From assembly GCF_012911935.1 (NCBI RefSeq), contig NZ_JAAXLA010000069.1, forward strand, positions 1 to 37,504: DNA of 37,504 nucleotides, written 5' to 3'. The DNA is from Pseudonocardia acidicola. Its GTDB lineage: Bacteria > Actinomycetota > Actinomycetes > Mycobacteriales > Pseudonocardiaceae. The notes under the pieces are model-generated. The model made no database searches. It was not told the DNA's origin and saw only the letters and a program-made list of their open reading frames with translations. The position numbers were made by a program, and so were the translations under genes. Of the stretch, positions 8,736-15,287 are shown in pieces. Each line of letters begins with the position of its first letter. The stretch's first letter is position 1.

Positions 8736-8915
8736 AGACCAGCTCCGCGCCCTTCCTGGCCGACGCGGAGCGGGCACACCGAACCAACTCGATGTACCCG
8801 GCTCGTTGAGTGTACGGCACCGGTGCGCCCTGCCCGAAATCGCACGCCTCCCGGCGCGGCGCGCGACCCGAAACCCCCTGGCGGGAGCGGTCGCGCCGTG
8901 CGAGAGGATGGGCCC

Positions 8916-10142
8916 ATGGCCACCGCTTCGTCCACGTCCACCCGACCCCGGATCTCCGCCCGGATCGGCGGCATCACCGAGTCCGCCACGTTGGCGGTCG
9001 ACGCGAAGGCCAAGGCGCTCAAGGCGGCGGGCCGGCCGGTCATCGGCTTCGGTGCCGGCGAGCCCGACTTCCCGACCCCGGACGCCATCGTCGCCGCCGC
9101 CCAGGCCGCCTGCGCCGACCCGCGCAACCACCGCTACTCCCCCGCCGCCGGTCTGCCCGAGCTGCGCGAGGCGATCGCCGTGAAGACCAAGCGCGACTCC
9201 GGCTACGACATCGCCGCGAACCAGGTGCTCGTCACCAACGGCGGCAAGCAGGCCGTCTACCAGGCCTTCGCCACCCTGCTCGACCCGGGCGACGAGGTGC
9301 TGCTGCCCGCGCCGTACTGGACCACCTACCCGGAGGCGATCGCGCTGGCCGGCGGTGTCCCGGTGGTCGTGCAGACCGGCCCGGAGGCGGACTACATGCC
9401 CTCGGTCGAGCAGCTCGACGCCGCCCGCACCGAGCGCACCAAGGTGCTGCTGTGGTGCTCGCCGTCGAACCCGACCGGCGCGGTCGCGTCCCGTGAGCTG
9501 ACCGAGGCCGTCGGCCGCTGGGCCGTCGAGAACGACATCTGGGTGATCACCGACGAGATCTACGAGCACCTGGTCTACGACGGCGCCGAGGCCGTCTCGA
9601 TGCCGGTCGCGGTGCCGGACCTCGCGGACCGCTGCGTCGTGCTCAACGGCGTCGCCAAGACCTACGCGATGACCGGCTGGCGGGTCGGCTGGATGGCCGG
9701 CCCCGCCGACGTCATCAAGGCTGCGACCAACCTGCAGAGCCACCTGAGCTCCAACGTCGCCAACGTGTCGCAGCGGGCGGCACTGGAGGCCGTCTCCGGG
9801 CCGCTGGACGCCGTGGCGGAGATGCGCGCGGCGTTCGACCGGCGCCGGCGGCTGATGGTGGAACTGCTGGCCGCGATCCCCGGCGTGCAGGTCCCGACCC
9901 CGCGGGGGGCGTTCTACGCCTACCCGTCGGTGCAGGAGCTGATCGGCAGGGAGATCCGCGGCAGCCGCCCGCAGAGCAGCGTCGAGCTGGCCGCCGCGGT
10001 GCTCGAGCACGCCGAGGTCGCCGTGGTCCCGGGTGAGGCGTTCGGCACCCCGGGCTTCTTCCGGCTCTCCTACGCCCTCGGCGACGACGACCTGCGCACC
10101 GGCGTGGGCCGGATGGCCGAGCTGCTCGCCGAGGCCAAGTAA
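8916..10142 (+). CDS. aspC: Class I aminotransferase (aspartate/prephenate type)
   Basis: This is a PLP-dependent class I aminotransferase of 408 residues, most like the 1-gamma aspartate/aromatic aminotransferases of actinobacteria. It would exchange amino groups between aspartate (or glutamate) and oxo acids, possibly prephenate. Visible are GAGEPDFPTPD near the N-terminus, the PLP-stacking YWTTYPE, SPSNPTGAV, DEIYEHLVYDG and the Schiff-base Lys248 in NGVAKTYAMTGWRVGWMAGP. The C-terminal substrate arginine is in FFRLSYAL. The ATG at 8916 has GAGAGGATG upstream. It is a plus-strand gene inside a minus-strand translation block, bounded by tRNA-Trp and a two-sided terminator. The substrate is not certain. 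Confidence 0.88.
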   Translation: MATASSTSTRPRISARIGGITESATLAVDAKAKALKAAGRPVIGFGAGEPDFPTPDAIVAAAQAACADPRNHRYSPAAGLPELREAIAVKTKRDSGYDIAANQVLVTNGGKQAVYQAFATLLDPGDEVLLPAPYWTTYPEAIALAGGVPVVVQTGPEADYMPSVEQLDAARTERTKVLLWCSPSNPTGAVASRELTEAVGRWAVENDIWVITDEIYEHLVYDGAEAVSMPVAVPDLADRCVVLNGVAKTYAMTGWRVGWMAGPADVIKAATNLQSHLSSNVANVSQRAALEAVSGPLDAVAEMRAAFDRRRRLMVELLAAIPGVQVPTPRGAFYAYPSVQELIGREIRGSRPQSSVELAAAVLEHAEVAVVPGEAFGTPGFFRLSYALGDDDLRTGVGRMAELLAEAK

Positions 10143-10155
10143 CGCACGGACGACG

Positions 10156-10186
10156 AAGGGGCGGGCGCCGATCGCGCCCGCCCCTT
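10156..10186. terminator. Two-sided hairpin terminator
   Basis: A perfect 13-bp stem (10156-10168 with 10174-10186) closes a 5-nt loop. It lies between the aminotransferase and the converging small gene. It starts 11 bp past the second in-frame stop (10197-10199) of that gene, which fits an original gene end there. Confidence 0.8.
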
Positions 10187-10250
10187 CCTCATCTCGTCAC
10201 GTGTCGGTGTCGGCCAGCGCCGCGAGCGCCGCGGCCCGTCGGGCGTACTT

Positions 10251-10406
10251 TCAGTTCGCGAGATCCTCGATGGTCGTGATCCCGAACGCCTGCAACTGCT
10301 CGTCGTGCTTCTCGGTGAGGCCCTCCAGGGCCGACGGCGGAGCCTTGAGGACCTCCGCAGCGGCCTTGCCTTCCCAAGCCTTGTCCACGAGCTTGCCGAA
10401 GTTCAC
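10251..10406 (-). CDS. Small helix-hairpin-helix-like protein with early TGA
   Basis: This is a 51-residue protein, MNFGKLVDKAWEGKAAAEVL... ending TTIEDLAN. The GTG at 10406 has GGAGGGAG upstream. The part LEGLTEKHDEQLQAFGITTIE resembles the short helix-hairpin-helix repeat of a small actinobacterial family of unknown role. In homologues as I remember them, the motif is followed by DLA, then a KYF/KFF-type tail of ~15 residues. Here the TGA at 10251-10253 is followed in frame by KYARRAAALAALADTDT and a second TGA at 10197-10199, just before the terminator. So the gene seems shortened by a nonsense codon, or the TGA is read through. It is downstream of hadB on the same strand (86 bp gap). Confidence 0.6.
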   Translation of the reverse strand: MNFGKLVDKAWEGKAAAEVLKAPPSALEGLTEKHDEQLQAFGITTIEDLAN

Positions 10407-10492
10407 GCCCTACTCCCTCCTGCATCCGGTGGGTGACGCGGGCAGCATCAACCCACCCCGGGGCGGGGCGCGTCGAGCGGCGGGCTGACCAC

Positions 10493-10933
10493 TCAGTCGG
10501 GGAGGGCGACCTCGGCCGTGGCCCGGCCGAGGACGGTCTTGCCGTCGAACCGGGCGGTGATGTCGATCTTCGCGATTCGGGCGCCACCGGTGTCCGAATC
10601 GCGCAGTTCGGCCACCTTTCCGGTCAGCTCGAGCAGCGCGCCCTCGTCGTCGTCAGGAACCACCACGGGCCGGGTGAACCGGACCCCGTAGCTGCGGACC
10701 GCGCCGGGATCACCCACCCAGCGGGTGACGAGCCGACCGGCCAGCGCCATGGTCAGCATCCCGTGCGCGATGACGCCGGGCAGCCCCACCTGGACCGCTG
10801 TGCGGTCGTTCCAGTGGATCGGATTGAAGTCGCCGGACGCGCCGGCGTACCGGACCAGGTCAGCCCGGGTGACCCGCAGATCCAGCGCGGGCAGCTGGTC
10901 GCCGACGGCGACCTTCGCAGGATCGACGGTCAT
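10493..10933 (-). CDS. hadB: MaoC-like (R)-3-hydroxyacyl dehydratase, HadB-like
   Basis: This is a single hot-dog-fold dehydratase subunit of 146 residues. The hydratase-2 motif YAGASGDFNPIHWND carries the catalytic Asp and His, followed by GVIAHGMLTMALAGRLVTRW. In mycobacteria HadB is the catalytic partner of HadA or HadC and dehydrates 3-hydroxyacyl-ACP in long-chain (FAS-II) elongation. In actinobacteria without mycolic acids the exact substrate is open. The start overlaps the stop of hadA by 4 nt (ATGA), pointing to translational coupling and heterodimer formation. The gene order rpmG-hadA-hadB matches mycobacteria, but no hadC follows. Confidence 0.85.
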   Translation of the reverse strand: MTVDPAKVAVGDQLPALDLRVTRADLVRYAGASGDFNPIHWNDRTAVQVGLPGVIAHGMLTMALAGRLVTRWVGDPGAVRSYGVRFTRPVVVPDDDEGALLELTGKVAELRDSDTGGARIAKIDITARFDGKTVLGRATAEVALPD

Positions 10934-11373
10934 GACGCCGCCTGGGTGACGAGCAGCGCCCGGGTGGTCGCGACCGGGGCACCGGCGACGTCGGCGACCT
11001 CACAGCGCAGGGTCAGCATGTGGCTGCCGGCGCGACTGCGCAGGTCCTCGACGTGGATCGTGGTGACGAGCTCGTCGCCACCGTGGATCGGACGGTGCAG
11101 CGTGATGCCCTGGTCACCGTGCACCATGCGGCCGTAGTCCCACCCGAAGTCGGGATCGCGCAGGAACGCCTCGATCAGCGGCATCGTGAACGACACCGAG
11201 AAGGTGGGCGGCGCGACGAGGTCGGGGTACCCGGCCGCGTGGGCGGCGGCCGGGTCGTGACACAGCGGGGAGTCCTCGCCGATCGCGGTGGCGAACTCGC
11301 GGATCTTCTCCCGGCCGACCCGATAGGTCGGCGACGGCGGCAACTGCCGACCGACGTAGGACTCGTCGGGCAC
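10930..11373 (-). CDS. hadA: MaoC-like dehydratase partner, HadA-like (N-terminal MaoC)
   Basis: This is a 147-residue MaoC_dehydrat_N-type hot-dog protein. The start reads VPDESYVGRQLPPSPTYRVG and the middle AHAAGYPDLVAPPTFSVSFT. It lacks the Asp/His hydratase-2 motif, as HadA does, and so is the substrate-binding, non-catalytic subunit. The GTG at 11373 lies 2 bp after the rpmG stop, so translation is probably coupled. It overlaps hadB by 4 nt. The long in-frame extension upstream reads through rpmG and tRNA-Met antisense and is not coding. Confidence 0.85.
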   Translation of the reverse strand: MPDESYVGRQLPPSPTYRVGREKIREFATAIGEDSPLCHDPAAAHAAGYPDLVAPPTFSVSFTMPLIEAFLRDPDFGWDYGRMVHGDQGITLHRPIHGGDELVTTIHVEDLRSRAGSHMLTLRCEVADVAGAPVATTRALLVTQAAS

Positions 11374-11375
11374 GC

Positions 11376-11543
11376 TCAGCGGGTCTCGCGGTGTTCCCGG
11401 TGCGTGTTGCAGTTCGGGCAGAACTTCTTGACCGCGAGCCGGTCGGGGTCGTTCCGACGGTTCTTCTTGGTGATGTAGTTGCGGTGCTTGCACTGCTCGC
11501 ACGCCAGCGTGATCTTCGGCCGAACGTCGGTGGCCTTGGCCAT
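11376..11543 (-). CDS. rpmG: 50S ribosomal protein L33, zinc-ribbon form
   Basis: L33 (55 residues) starts MAKATDVRPKITLACEQCK. Both zinc Cys pairs are present (CEQC and CPNC), so this is the zinc-containing C+ form, in contrast to the Cys-free paralogue at 12743. GGAGG lies before the ATG at 11543. It follows tRNA-Met and precedes hadA by 2 bp in a probable tRNA-Thr, tRNA-Met, rpmG, hadA, hadB transcript. Confidence 0.95.
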   Translation of the reverse strand: MAKATDVRPKITLACEQCKHRNYITKKNRRNDPDRLAVKKFCPNCNTHREHRETR

Positions 11544-11582
11544 CGCGGGTGCCTCCTGCTTGCCTTCGTCTTCTCGTCAGTC

Positions 11583-11658
11583 TGGTAGCGGTGGCCGGAC
11601 TTGAACCGGCGACACAGCGATTATGAGCCGCTTGCTCTACCGACTGAGCTACACCGCT
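11583..11658 (-). tRNA. trnM: tRNA-Met, elongator type (anticodon CAT)
   Basis: This is a complete cloverleaf of 76 nt with encoded CCA. The acceptor stem AGCGGTG pairs with CACCGCT. The anticodon loop is CTCATAA and the T arm GCCGG-TTCAAGT-CCGGC. It lies between tRNA-Thr and rpmG. Confidence 0.95.
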
Positions 11659-11689
11659 TTCGCGAGACATCTCACTACCGTCTCGCTCG

Positions 11690-11762
11690 AGCCCCTTTAC
11701 GGAATCGAACCGTAGACCTTCTCCTTACCATGGAGACGCTCTGCCGACTGAGCTAAAGGGGC
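11690..11762 (-). tRNA. trnT: tRNA-Thr (anticodon GGT)
   Basis: This is a complete cloverleaf of 73 nt without encoded CCA. The acceptor stem GCCCCTT pairs with AAGGGGC. The anticodon stem TCTCC/GGAGA closes the loop ATGGTAA. The T arm is TACGG-TTCGATT-CCGTA. Confidence 0.95.
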
Positions 11763-11811
11763 GGCATGGCCTTCCAGGGGTCACTCTGTGGCCTCCCGGC
11801 TGACCTGAACG

Positions 11812-11841
11812 ATGCTACACAACCCCGCACCCCGCTATGAA
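11812..11841 (-). promoter_or_regulatory. Possible promoter of the tRNA-Thr/tRNA-Met/rpmG unit
   Basis: On the minus strand, TTCATA (11836-11841) and TAGCAT (11812-11817) are 18 bp apart and lie about 50 bp upstream of tRNA-Thr. The -10 fits TANNNT well; the -35 is weak. Confidence 0.4.
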
Positions 11842-11950
11842 ATCCGGGGTCATCAACCCGCCTGGAAGGTCGCCGACCTGCAGATACGGTGCGGTCGGGC
11901 GGGATACCGGGCCGGCGGGGACAGACCGCCCCGCGCGGCCCGGCGGCACG

Positions 11951-12256
11951 TCACCAGCTCGACTTACGAACCCCGGGCAAGGCGCCCTCGTGCGCGAGCT
12001 CGCGGAGCCGGATCCGGGACACCCCGAACGCGCGGTAGTACGCGCGCGGCCGGCCGTCGACGGAGTCGCGGTTGCGAATCCGGGTCGGACTCGCGTCGCG
12101 CGGCATCTTGCGCAGTTCCCGCTCGGCGGCCGCGCGCGCCTGCGGGTCGGTGCTCGGCCGGGCGATGATCTTCTTCAGCTCGGCGCGCCGTTCGGCGTAC
12201 TTCGCGACGATGCGCCGGCGCTGCTCGTTGCGCGCGATCTTCGCCTTGGTGGCCAT
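11951..12256 (-). CDS. rpsN: 30S ribosomal protein S14, zinc-independent form
   Basis: S14 of the long form (101 residues) starts MATKAKIARNEQRRRIVAKY and ends with GVSRIRLRELAHEGALPGV. It has no zinc-binding Cys, unlike the short S14 used under zinc-replete conditions. It is the last gene of the alternative ribosomal protein operon L33-L28/S18-S14. Its ATG overlaps the stop codon of rpmB (TGATG), so it is translationally coupled. Expression is expected to rise when zinc is short, via the Zur-like site at 12929-12943. Confidence 0.95.
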   Translation of the reverse strand: MATKAKIARNEQRRRIVAKYAERRAELKKIIARPSTDPQARAAAERELRKMPRDASPTRIRNRDSVDGRPRAYYRAFGVSRIRLRELAHEGALPGVRKSSW

Positions 12257-12492
12257 CAGACCTTCTCCCCACGGGCCCGGATCCGCGCGACCGCGGCCTC
12301 GATGCCGATCTTGTCGACGGTCTTCATCCCCTTGGCACTGAGTCGCAGCCGCACCGTGCGGTTCTCCGAGGGCAGCCAGTACCGCTTCTCGTGCACGTTC
12401 GGGTCCCACCGGCGGTTCGTCCGGCGGTGCGAGTGCGACACGCTCTTGCCGAAGCCGGGCTCACGCCCGGTCAGCTGACAACGACGGGACAT
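12256..12492 (-). CDS. rpmB: 50S ribosomal protein L28, zinc-independent form
   Basis: L28 (78 residues) reads MSRRCQLTGREPGFGKSVSH. Only one Cys remains of the usual CxxC pairs, which marks the C-minus paralogue. The HSHRRTNRRWDPNV core is typical. It overlaps rpsN by one base and follows rpsR by 7 bp. It would replace the zinc-holding L28 during zinc starvation and free ribosomal zinc. Confidence 0.94.
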   Translation of the reverse strand: MSRRCQLTGREPGFGKSVSHSHRRTNRRWDPNVHEKRYWLPSENRTVRLRLSAKGMKTVDKIGIEAAVARIRARGEKV

Positions 12493-12499
12493 CGCGCGC

Positions 12500-12739
12500 T
12501 CACCCTCGTCCGGCGTTGGGATAGGGCAACAGAGCCATCTCCCGGGCGTTCTTGATCGCCCGAGCGACCTCGCGCTGCTGCTGCGGCGTGAGGCCGGTCA
12601 CCCGGCGGGCTCGGATCTTGCCGCGGTCGGAGATGAATTGGCGCAACAGCGTCACGTCCTTCCAGTCGACCTCCTTGACCCGTTTGACGTACAGCGGGTT
12701 GACCTTGCGCTTCGGCGGACGGCGCGGCGGGCCGGGCAT
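12500..12739 (-). CDS. rpsR: 30S ribosomal protein S18, zinc-independent form
   Basis: S18 (79 residues) has the core VDWKDVTLLRQFISDRGKIR and ARRVTGLTPQQQREVARAIK. It lacks the Cys residues of the C+ form. The ATG at 12739 lies 3 bp after the L33 stop, with AGAGAGGAG inside the end of the L33 gene as ribosome site. It is part of the Zur-type alternative ribosome operon. Confidence 0.94.
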   Translation of the reverse strand: MPGPPRRPPKRKVNPLYVKRVKEVDWKDVTLLRQFISDRGKIRARRVTGLTPQQQREVARAIKNAREMALLPYPNAGRG

Positions 12740-12742
12740 GAC

Positions 12743-12907
12743 TCAGCGCTCCTCTCTGAACTCGACGTGGCGACGGATCCGCCAGTCGTACTTGCGCAGC
12801 ACGAGCCGGTCGGGATGGTTACGCCGGTTCTTACGGGTCACATAGGTCACGCCGGTTCCGGCCGTCGACCGCAGCTTGACGATCGGCCGCAGCACGCTCT
12901 TGGCCAC
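12743..12907 (-). CDS. rpmG: 50S ribosomal protein L33, cysteine-free form
   Basis: This is the second L33 in the window (54 residues), MAKSVLRPIVKLRSTAGTGV. The positions of the two CxxC pairs are replaced, leaving no Cys, while the NRRNHPDRL core is kept. The GTG at 12907 has GAGGAGGGG 5 nt upstream. It is the first gene of the leftward operon rpmG-rpsR-rpmB-rpsN and starts 22 bp from the Zur-like operator. Confidence 0.95.
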   Translation of the reverse strand: MAKSVLRPIVKLRSTAGTGVTYVTRKNRRNHPDRLVLRKYDWRIRRHVEFREER

Positions 12908-12928
12908 CTCGACCCCTCCTCTCACACA

Positions 12929-12943
12929 TGACATTCATTTTCA
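12929..12943. promoter_or_regulatory. Zur-type operator between divergent units
   Basis: This 15-bp imperfect palindrome reads TGACATTCATTTTCA on the plus strand and TGAAAATGAATGTCA on the minus. It closely follows the actinobacterial Zur consensus TGAAAATGATTTTCA. It sits between the alternative ribosomal operon (minus) and mrf (plus). A TAGGCT box at 12946-12951 could be the mrf -10. Zinc-bound Zur would repress both sides. Confidence 0.75.
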
Positions 12944-13003
12944 TCTAGGCTAACACCTCATCAGCCGCCCTTCGTTCCCACCACTCACAGGAGGAAACCT
13001 CCC

Positions 13004-14278
13004 GTGCCCTCCGATGTAGGCCCGGCCGAGGCCGGGCCCCGACCCCCCACCGAGCTGCTCGTGCTCACCGGCCTGACCCCTGGCGGGGTGGAGCAGGTGA
13101 TCGGCCTGATCCGCAGCACCGACCCGGCGGTCGTCGTCGTGCACCACGACCTGCGCGAGGTCGACCGCGGCCTGCTGCACCGGCGACTCCGTGACGCCGA
13201 CTCGGACACCACCACCACGCTCGAGCTGGCCCACGGCTGCGTCTCCTGCACGCTGCGCGAGGACCTGCTGCCGACGTTGCGGCGGCTGGCCGGGACCGTG
13301 CAGCGCGTCGTGCTGCACCTCGATCCCGTGCTGGAGCCCGAGGAGGTCTGCTGGTCGCTGAGCCACGTGCTCGTCGACGGCCAGGCGGTCGCCGACGTCG
13401 TCGACCTGCGCGGGGTGATCACCACCGTGCACGCGAGCGGCTGGCTGGACGACGCGACGAGCGACGAGACGCTCGCGGAGCGGGGCATGACCGGGCTGCC
13501 CGACGACGAGCGCACGGTCGCCCAGGTCGCCGTCGGCCAGGCGGAGTTCGCCGACCTCATCGTCTACACCGGCAGCGCCGAGGGCTGGGAGATGGCCCGC
13601 ACCGACGCCGTGCTCGCCCGGCTGTCCCCCGCCGCGCTGCGGCTGCGCCTGGCCGAGCTCGACGAGCGGGTGCTGCTCACCGAGCTGCCCGCCGAGGCCC
13701 GCCGCGGCCGCCCCGACGACGTGCACGCCCCGCTGCTGCGCGGCCGCCCGCCGCTCAACCCGGACTGCGGGGTGCGGCTGCTGCTGTTCAGCGCCCGCCG
13801 CCCGTTCCATCCGGAGCGGCTGCACGACGCGATCGACGTGCTGCTCGATGGTGTGGTGCGCACCCGCGGCCGGATCTGGCTGGCGACCCGCCCGGAGGCC
13901 GTGCTCTGGCTGGAGTCGGCGGGTGGCGGGCTGCAGATCGGCTACGCCGGTGAGTGGCTCGCCGGGCAGGACGCCCGGGCCTGGGAGCGGGTCGCCCCGG
14001 AGCGCCGGGCGATGGCGTCGCTGGGCTGGGACCCGCGCTTCGGCGACCGCGCCCAGGACCTCGTCGTCCTCAGCCACGACGCCGACCCGGACGAGATCGA
14101 CGTCGTCCTGCGGGAGGCCCTGCTCACCGACGCCGAACTGGCCGCCGGGGAGGCGGCGTGGAGCGCCCTGCCCGACCCGTTCGGCTGGTGCCACGAGGAC
14201 CCGTGCCGCGACGGCACGGCGGAGGCGGACGACCTGACTGTCTCCGTGGAACAGGACAACCGAGGAGAGGACGACTGA
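13004..14278 (+). CDS. mrf: CobW-like protein, Mrf (MPY recruitment factor) type
   Basis: This 424-residue protein is the likely counterpart of M. tuberculosis Rv0106 and mycobacterial Mrf, a zinc-starvation protein that recruits the hibernation factor MPY to ribosomes. Shared features as I recall them are HGCVSCTLRED (C79, C82) in the metal-site position of CobW proteins, VAQVAVGQAEFADL, SARRPFHPERLHDA and RTRGRIWLATRP in the CobW C-terminal domain, and DPFGWCHEDPC near the end. The N-terminal segment LLVLTGLTPGGVEQV stands where a P-loop would be but lacks the GKT lysine, so GTP hydrolysis is doubtful. The GTG at 13004 has AGGAGG upstream. It faces the alternative ribosomal operon across the Zur-like site and overlaps rpmF by one base (TGATG). 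Confidence 0.85.
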   Translation: MPSDVGPAEAGPRPPTELLVLTGLTPGGVEQVIGLIRSTDPAVVVVHHDLREVDRGLLHRRLRDADSDTTTTLELAHGCVSCTLREDLLPTLRRLAGTVQRVVLHLDPVLEPEEVCWSLSHVLVDGQAVADVVDLRGVITTVHASGWLDDATSDETLAERGMTGLPDDERTVAQVAVGQAEFADLIVYTGSAEGWEMARTDAVLARLSPAALRLRLAELDERVLLTELPAEARRGRPDDVHAPLLRGRPPLNPDCGVRLLLFSARRPFHPERLHDAIDVLLDGVVRTRGRIWLATRPEAVLWLESAGGGLQIGYAGEWLAGQDARAWERVAPERRAMASLGWDPRFGDRAQDLVVLSHDADPDEIDVVLREALLTDAELAAGEAAWSALPDPFGWCHEDPCRDGTAEADDLTVSVEQDNRGEDD

Positions 14279-14448
14279 TGGCGGTCCCCAAACGACGCAC
14301 GTCGCGCTCGAACACCCGCAGCAGGCGGGCCCAGTGGAAGGCCACCCCGCCCGACCTGGTGCCGATCACCATCGCGGGCCGCCGGCACCTGGTGCCGCGC
14401 CGGCTGGTGCCGGCCTACCGGCGCGGCCTCCTCCCGCCGCCGGAGTGA
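14278..14448 (+). CDS. rpmF: 50S ribosomal protein L32
   Basis: L32 (56 residues), MAVPKRRTSRSNTRSRRAQW, has no Cys, so it is a zinc-free form. Its ATG overlaps the TGA of mrf. The ribosome site CGAGGAGAGG lies in the end of mrf. It is probably translated from the same Zur-controlled transcript and ends at the hairpin at 14460-14493. Confidence 0.93.
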   Translation: MAVPKRRTSRSNTRSRRAQWKATPPDLVPITIAGRRHLVPRRLVPAYRRGLLPPPE

Positions 14449-14459
14449 CCGCCGCCGGG

Positions 14460-14493
14460 CCCCTTACCCGCGCTGACGGACCGCGGTAAGGGG
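14460..14493 (+). terminator. Hairpin terminator after rpmF
   Basis: A 9-bp perfect stem CCCCTTACC/GGTAAGGGG extends by three more pairs across a one-base bulge. It starts 11 bp after rpmF. There is no T tract. Confidence 0.6.
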
Positions 14494-14559
14494 TCGGCCC
14501 GGCCACGACGACGTGATCGTCCGATGCGGCGGGAGGGCCCTCAGCACAAGCGTTGAGGC

Positions 14560-15216
14560 ATGTTCGCGCACCATCACCTCGCCGCCGAGGTCACCGCCCA
14601 TCGCGAGCGTCTGCTCGCCGACGCCGAGCGCTTCCGGTTGGCCAAGCTCGCCCGGGCGGCCCGCCGCCGGGCCCGTGATGCTGATCATGCGCCTGAACCT
14701 CCGGCCCCGCGAGCCGCTGCGCAGCCGTGCCCGCACGTCGGCCCCGCGCGAAACAGCGAGGCCGATTGTCGGTGTGCCGTGCAAGCACGACCCGCGGGCC
14801 GCGGCTCGGATGGGGGGTTCCCCTGGTCGGCCGCCGCCCCGAGGTCCGTGCCCTGTCTGCGGCGCTGGACCGGGCGGCGGCCGGTCGCGCCTGCGCCGTG
14901 CTGCTGTCGGGGGAAGCCGACGCGTTGGTCACGGTGTCGGTCTACGAGGAGCACCTGGGCCGCAGCGATCAGCCGCGGGCGCGCCTCGCCGAGGCCAAGG
15001 GCCTCGCACGCGCGTCCGGCAACCTCAGCGTCGAGCTGCGCAGCTACTACAACCTCGGCATCTCCCTGCTCGACGCCGGTCGGCTGGCCGGGGCAGGCGC
15101 CGAGTTCTACGCCGGCGAGAAGCGGGCCGCGGCCACCGGCACCACCTGGAGCGGCACGCCCGGGCCGTTACTCCGAGCGGGTGCTTACCCGGGAGCCGGG
15201 CCGACGCGGGGGTTAG
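14560..15216 (+). CDS. Doubtful small basic protein reading into a relic
   Basis: The open frame starts MFAHHHLAAEVTAHRERLLA, an amphipathic, Arg/Ala-rich beginning of about 45 residues that looks protein-like. It then turns into low-complexity reading across the regulator relic below, in a different frame. The ribosome site is weak (TTGAGG). I suspect that only the first 50-60 codons descend from a real small gene whose end was lost when the adjoining DNA was rearranged. Confidence 0.25.
   Translation: MFAHHHLAAEVTAHRERLLADAERFRLAKLARAARRRARDADHAPEPPAPRAAAQPCPHVGPARNSEADCRCAVQARPAGRGSDGGFPWSAAAPRSVPCLRRWTGRRPVAPAPCCCRGKPTRWSRCRSTRSTWAAAISRGRASPRPRASHARPATSASSCAATTTSASPCSTPVGWPGQAPSSTPARSGPRPPAPPGAARPGRYSERVLTREPGRRGG
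14817..15180 (+). pseudogene. LuxR/AAA (LAL-type) regulator with large internal deletion
   Basis: In one frame the DNA reads PLVGRRPEVRALSAALDRA and AVLLSGEAD. This is the start of the ATPase domain of a large LuxR-family regulator up to the point where the Walker A motif GEAGVGKS is expected. The reading then jumps (around 14918) to an alpha-helical repeat segment, RLAEAKGLARASGNLSVELR and YYNLGISLLDAGRLAGA, as found hundreds of residues later in such proteins. The ATPase core and the C-terminal HTH are missing. No good start codon remains. It is a relic upstream of the P450 operon. Confidence 0.6.
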
Positions 15217-15217
15217 G

Positions 15218-15246
15218 TTGCTCACGTCCTACCGCGCGGTAACTAT
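15218..15246 (+). promoter_or_regulatory. Likely promoter of the P450/acyl-CoA ligase operon
   Basis: TTGCTC (15218-15223), a 17-bp spacer and AACTAT (15241-15246) lie 42 bp before the P450 ATG. The perfect palindrome ACCGCGCGGT (15231-15240) fills the spacer next to the -10 and could be an operator half. Confidence 0.45.
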
Positions 15247-15287
15247 CGTGGCCGCGTCCGCTCAGCAGGAGACGGGGAGGGACGGCG

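Noticed and set aside
10251..10253. Selenocysteine at the TGA of the small gene
   Set aside because: The residue lies in a short helical protein without redox context, and no selenocysteine stem-loop is evident just downstream. Nonsense mutation or readthrough is simpler.
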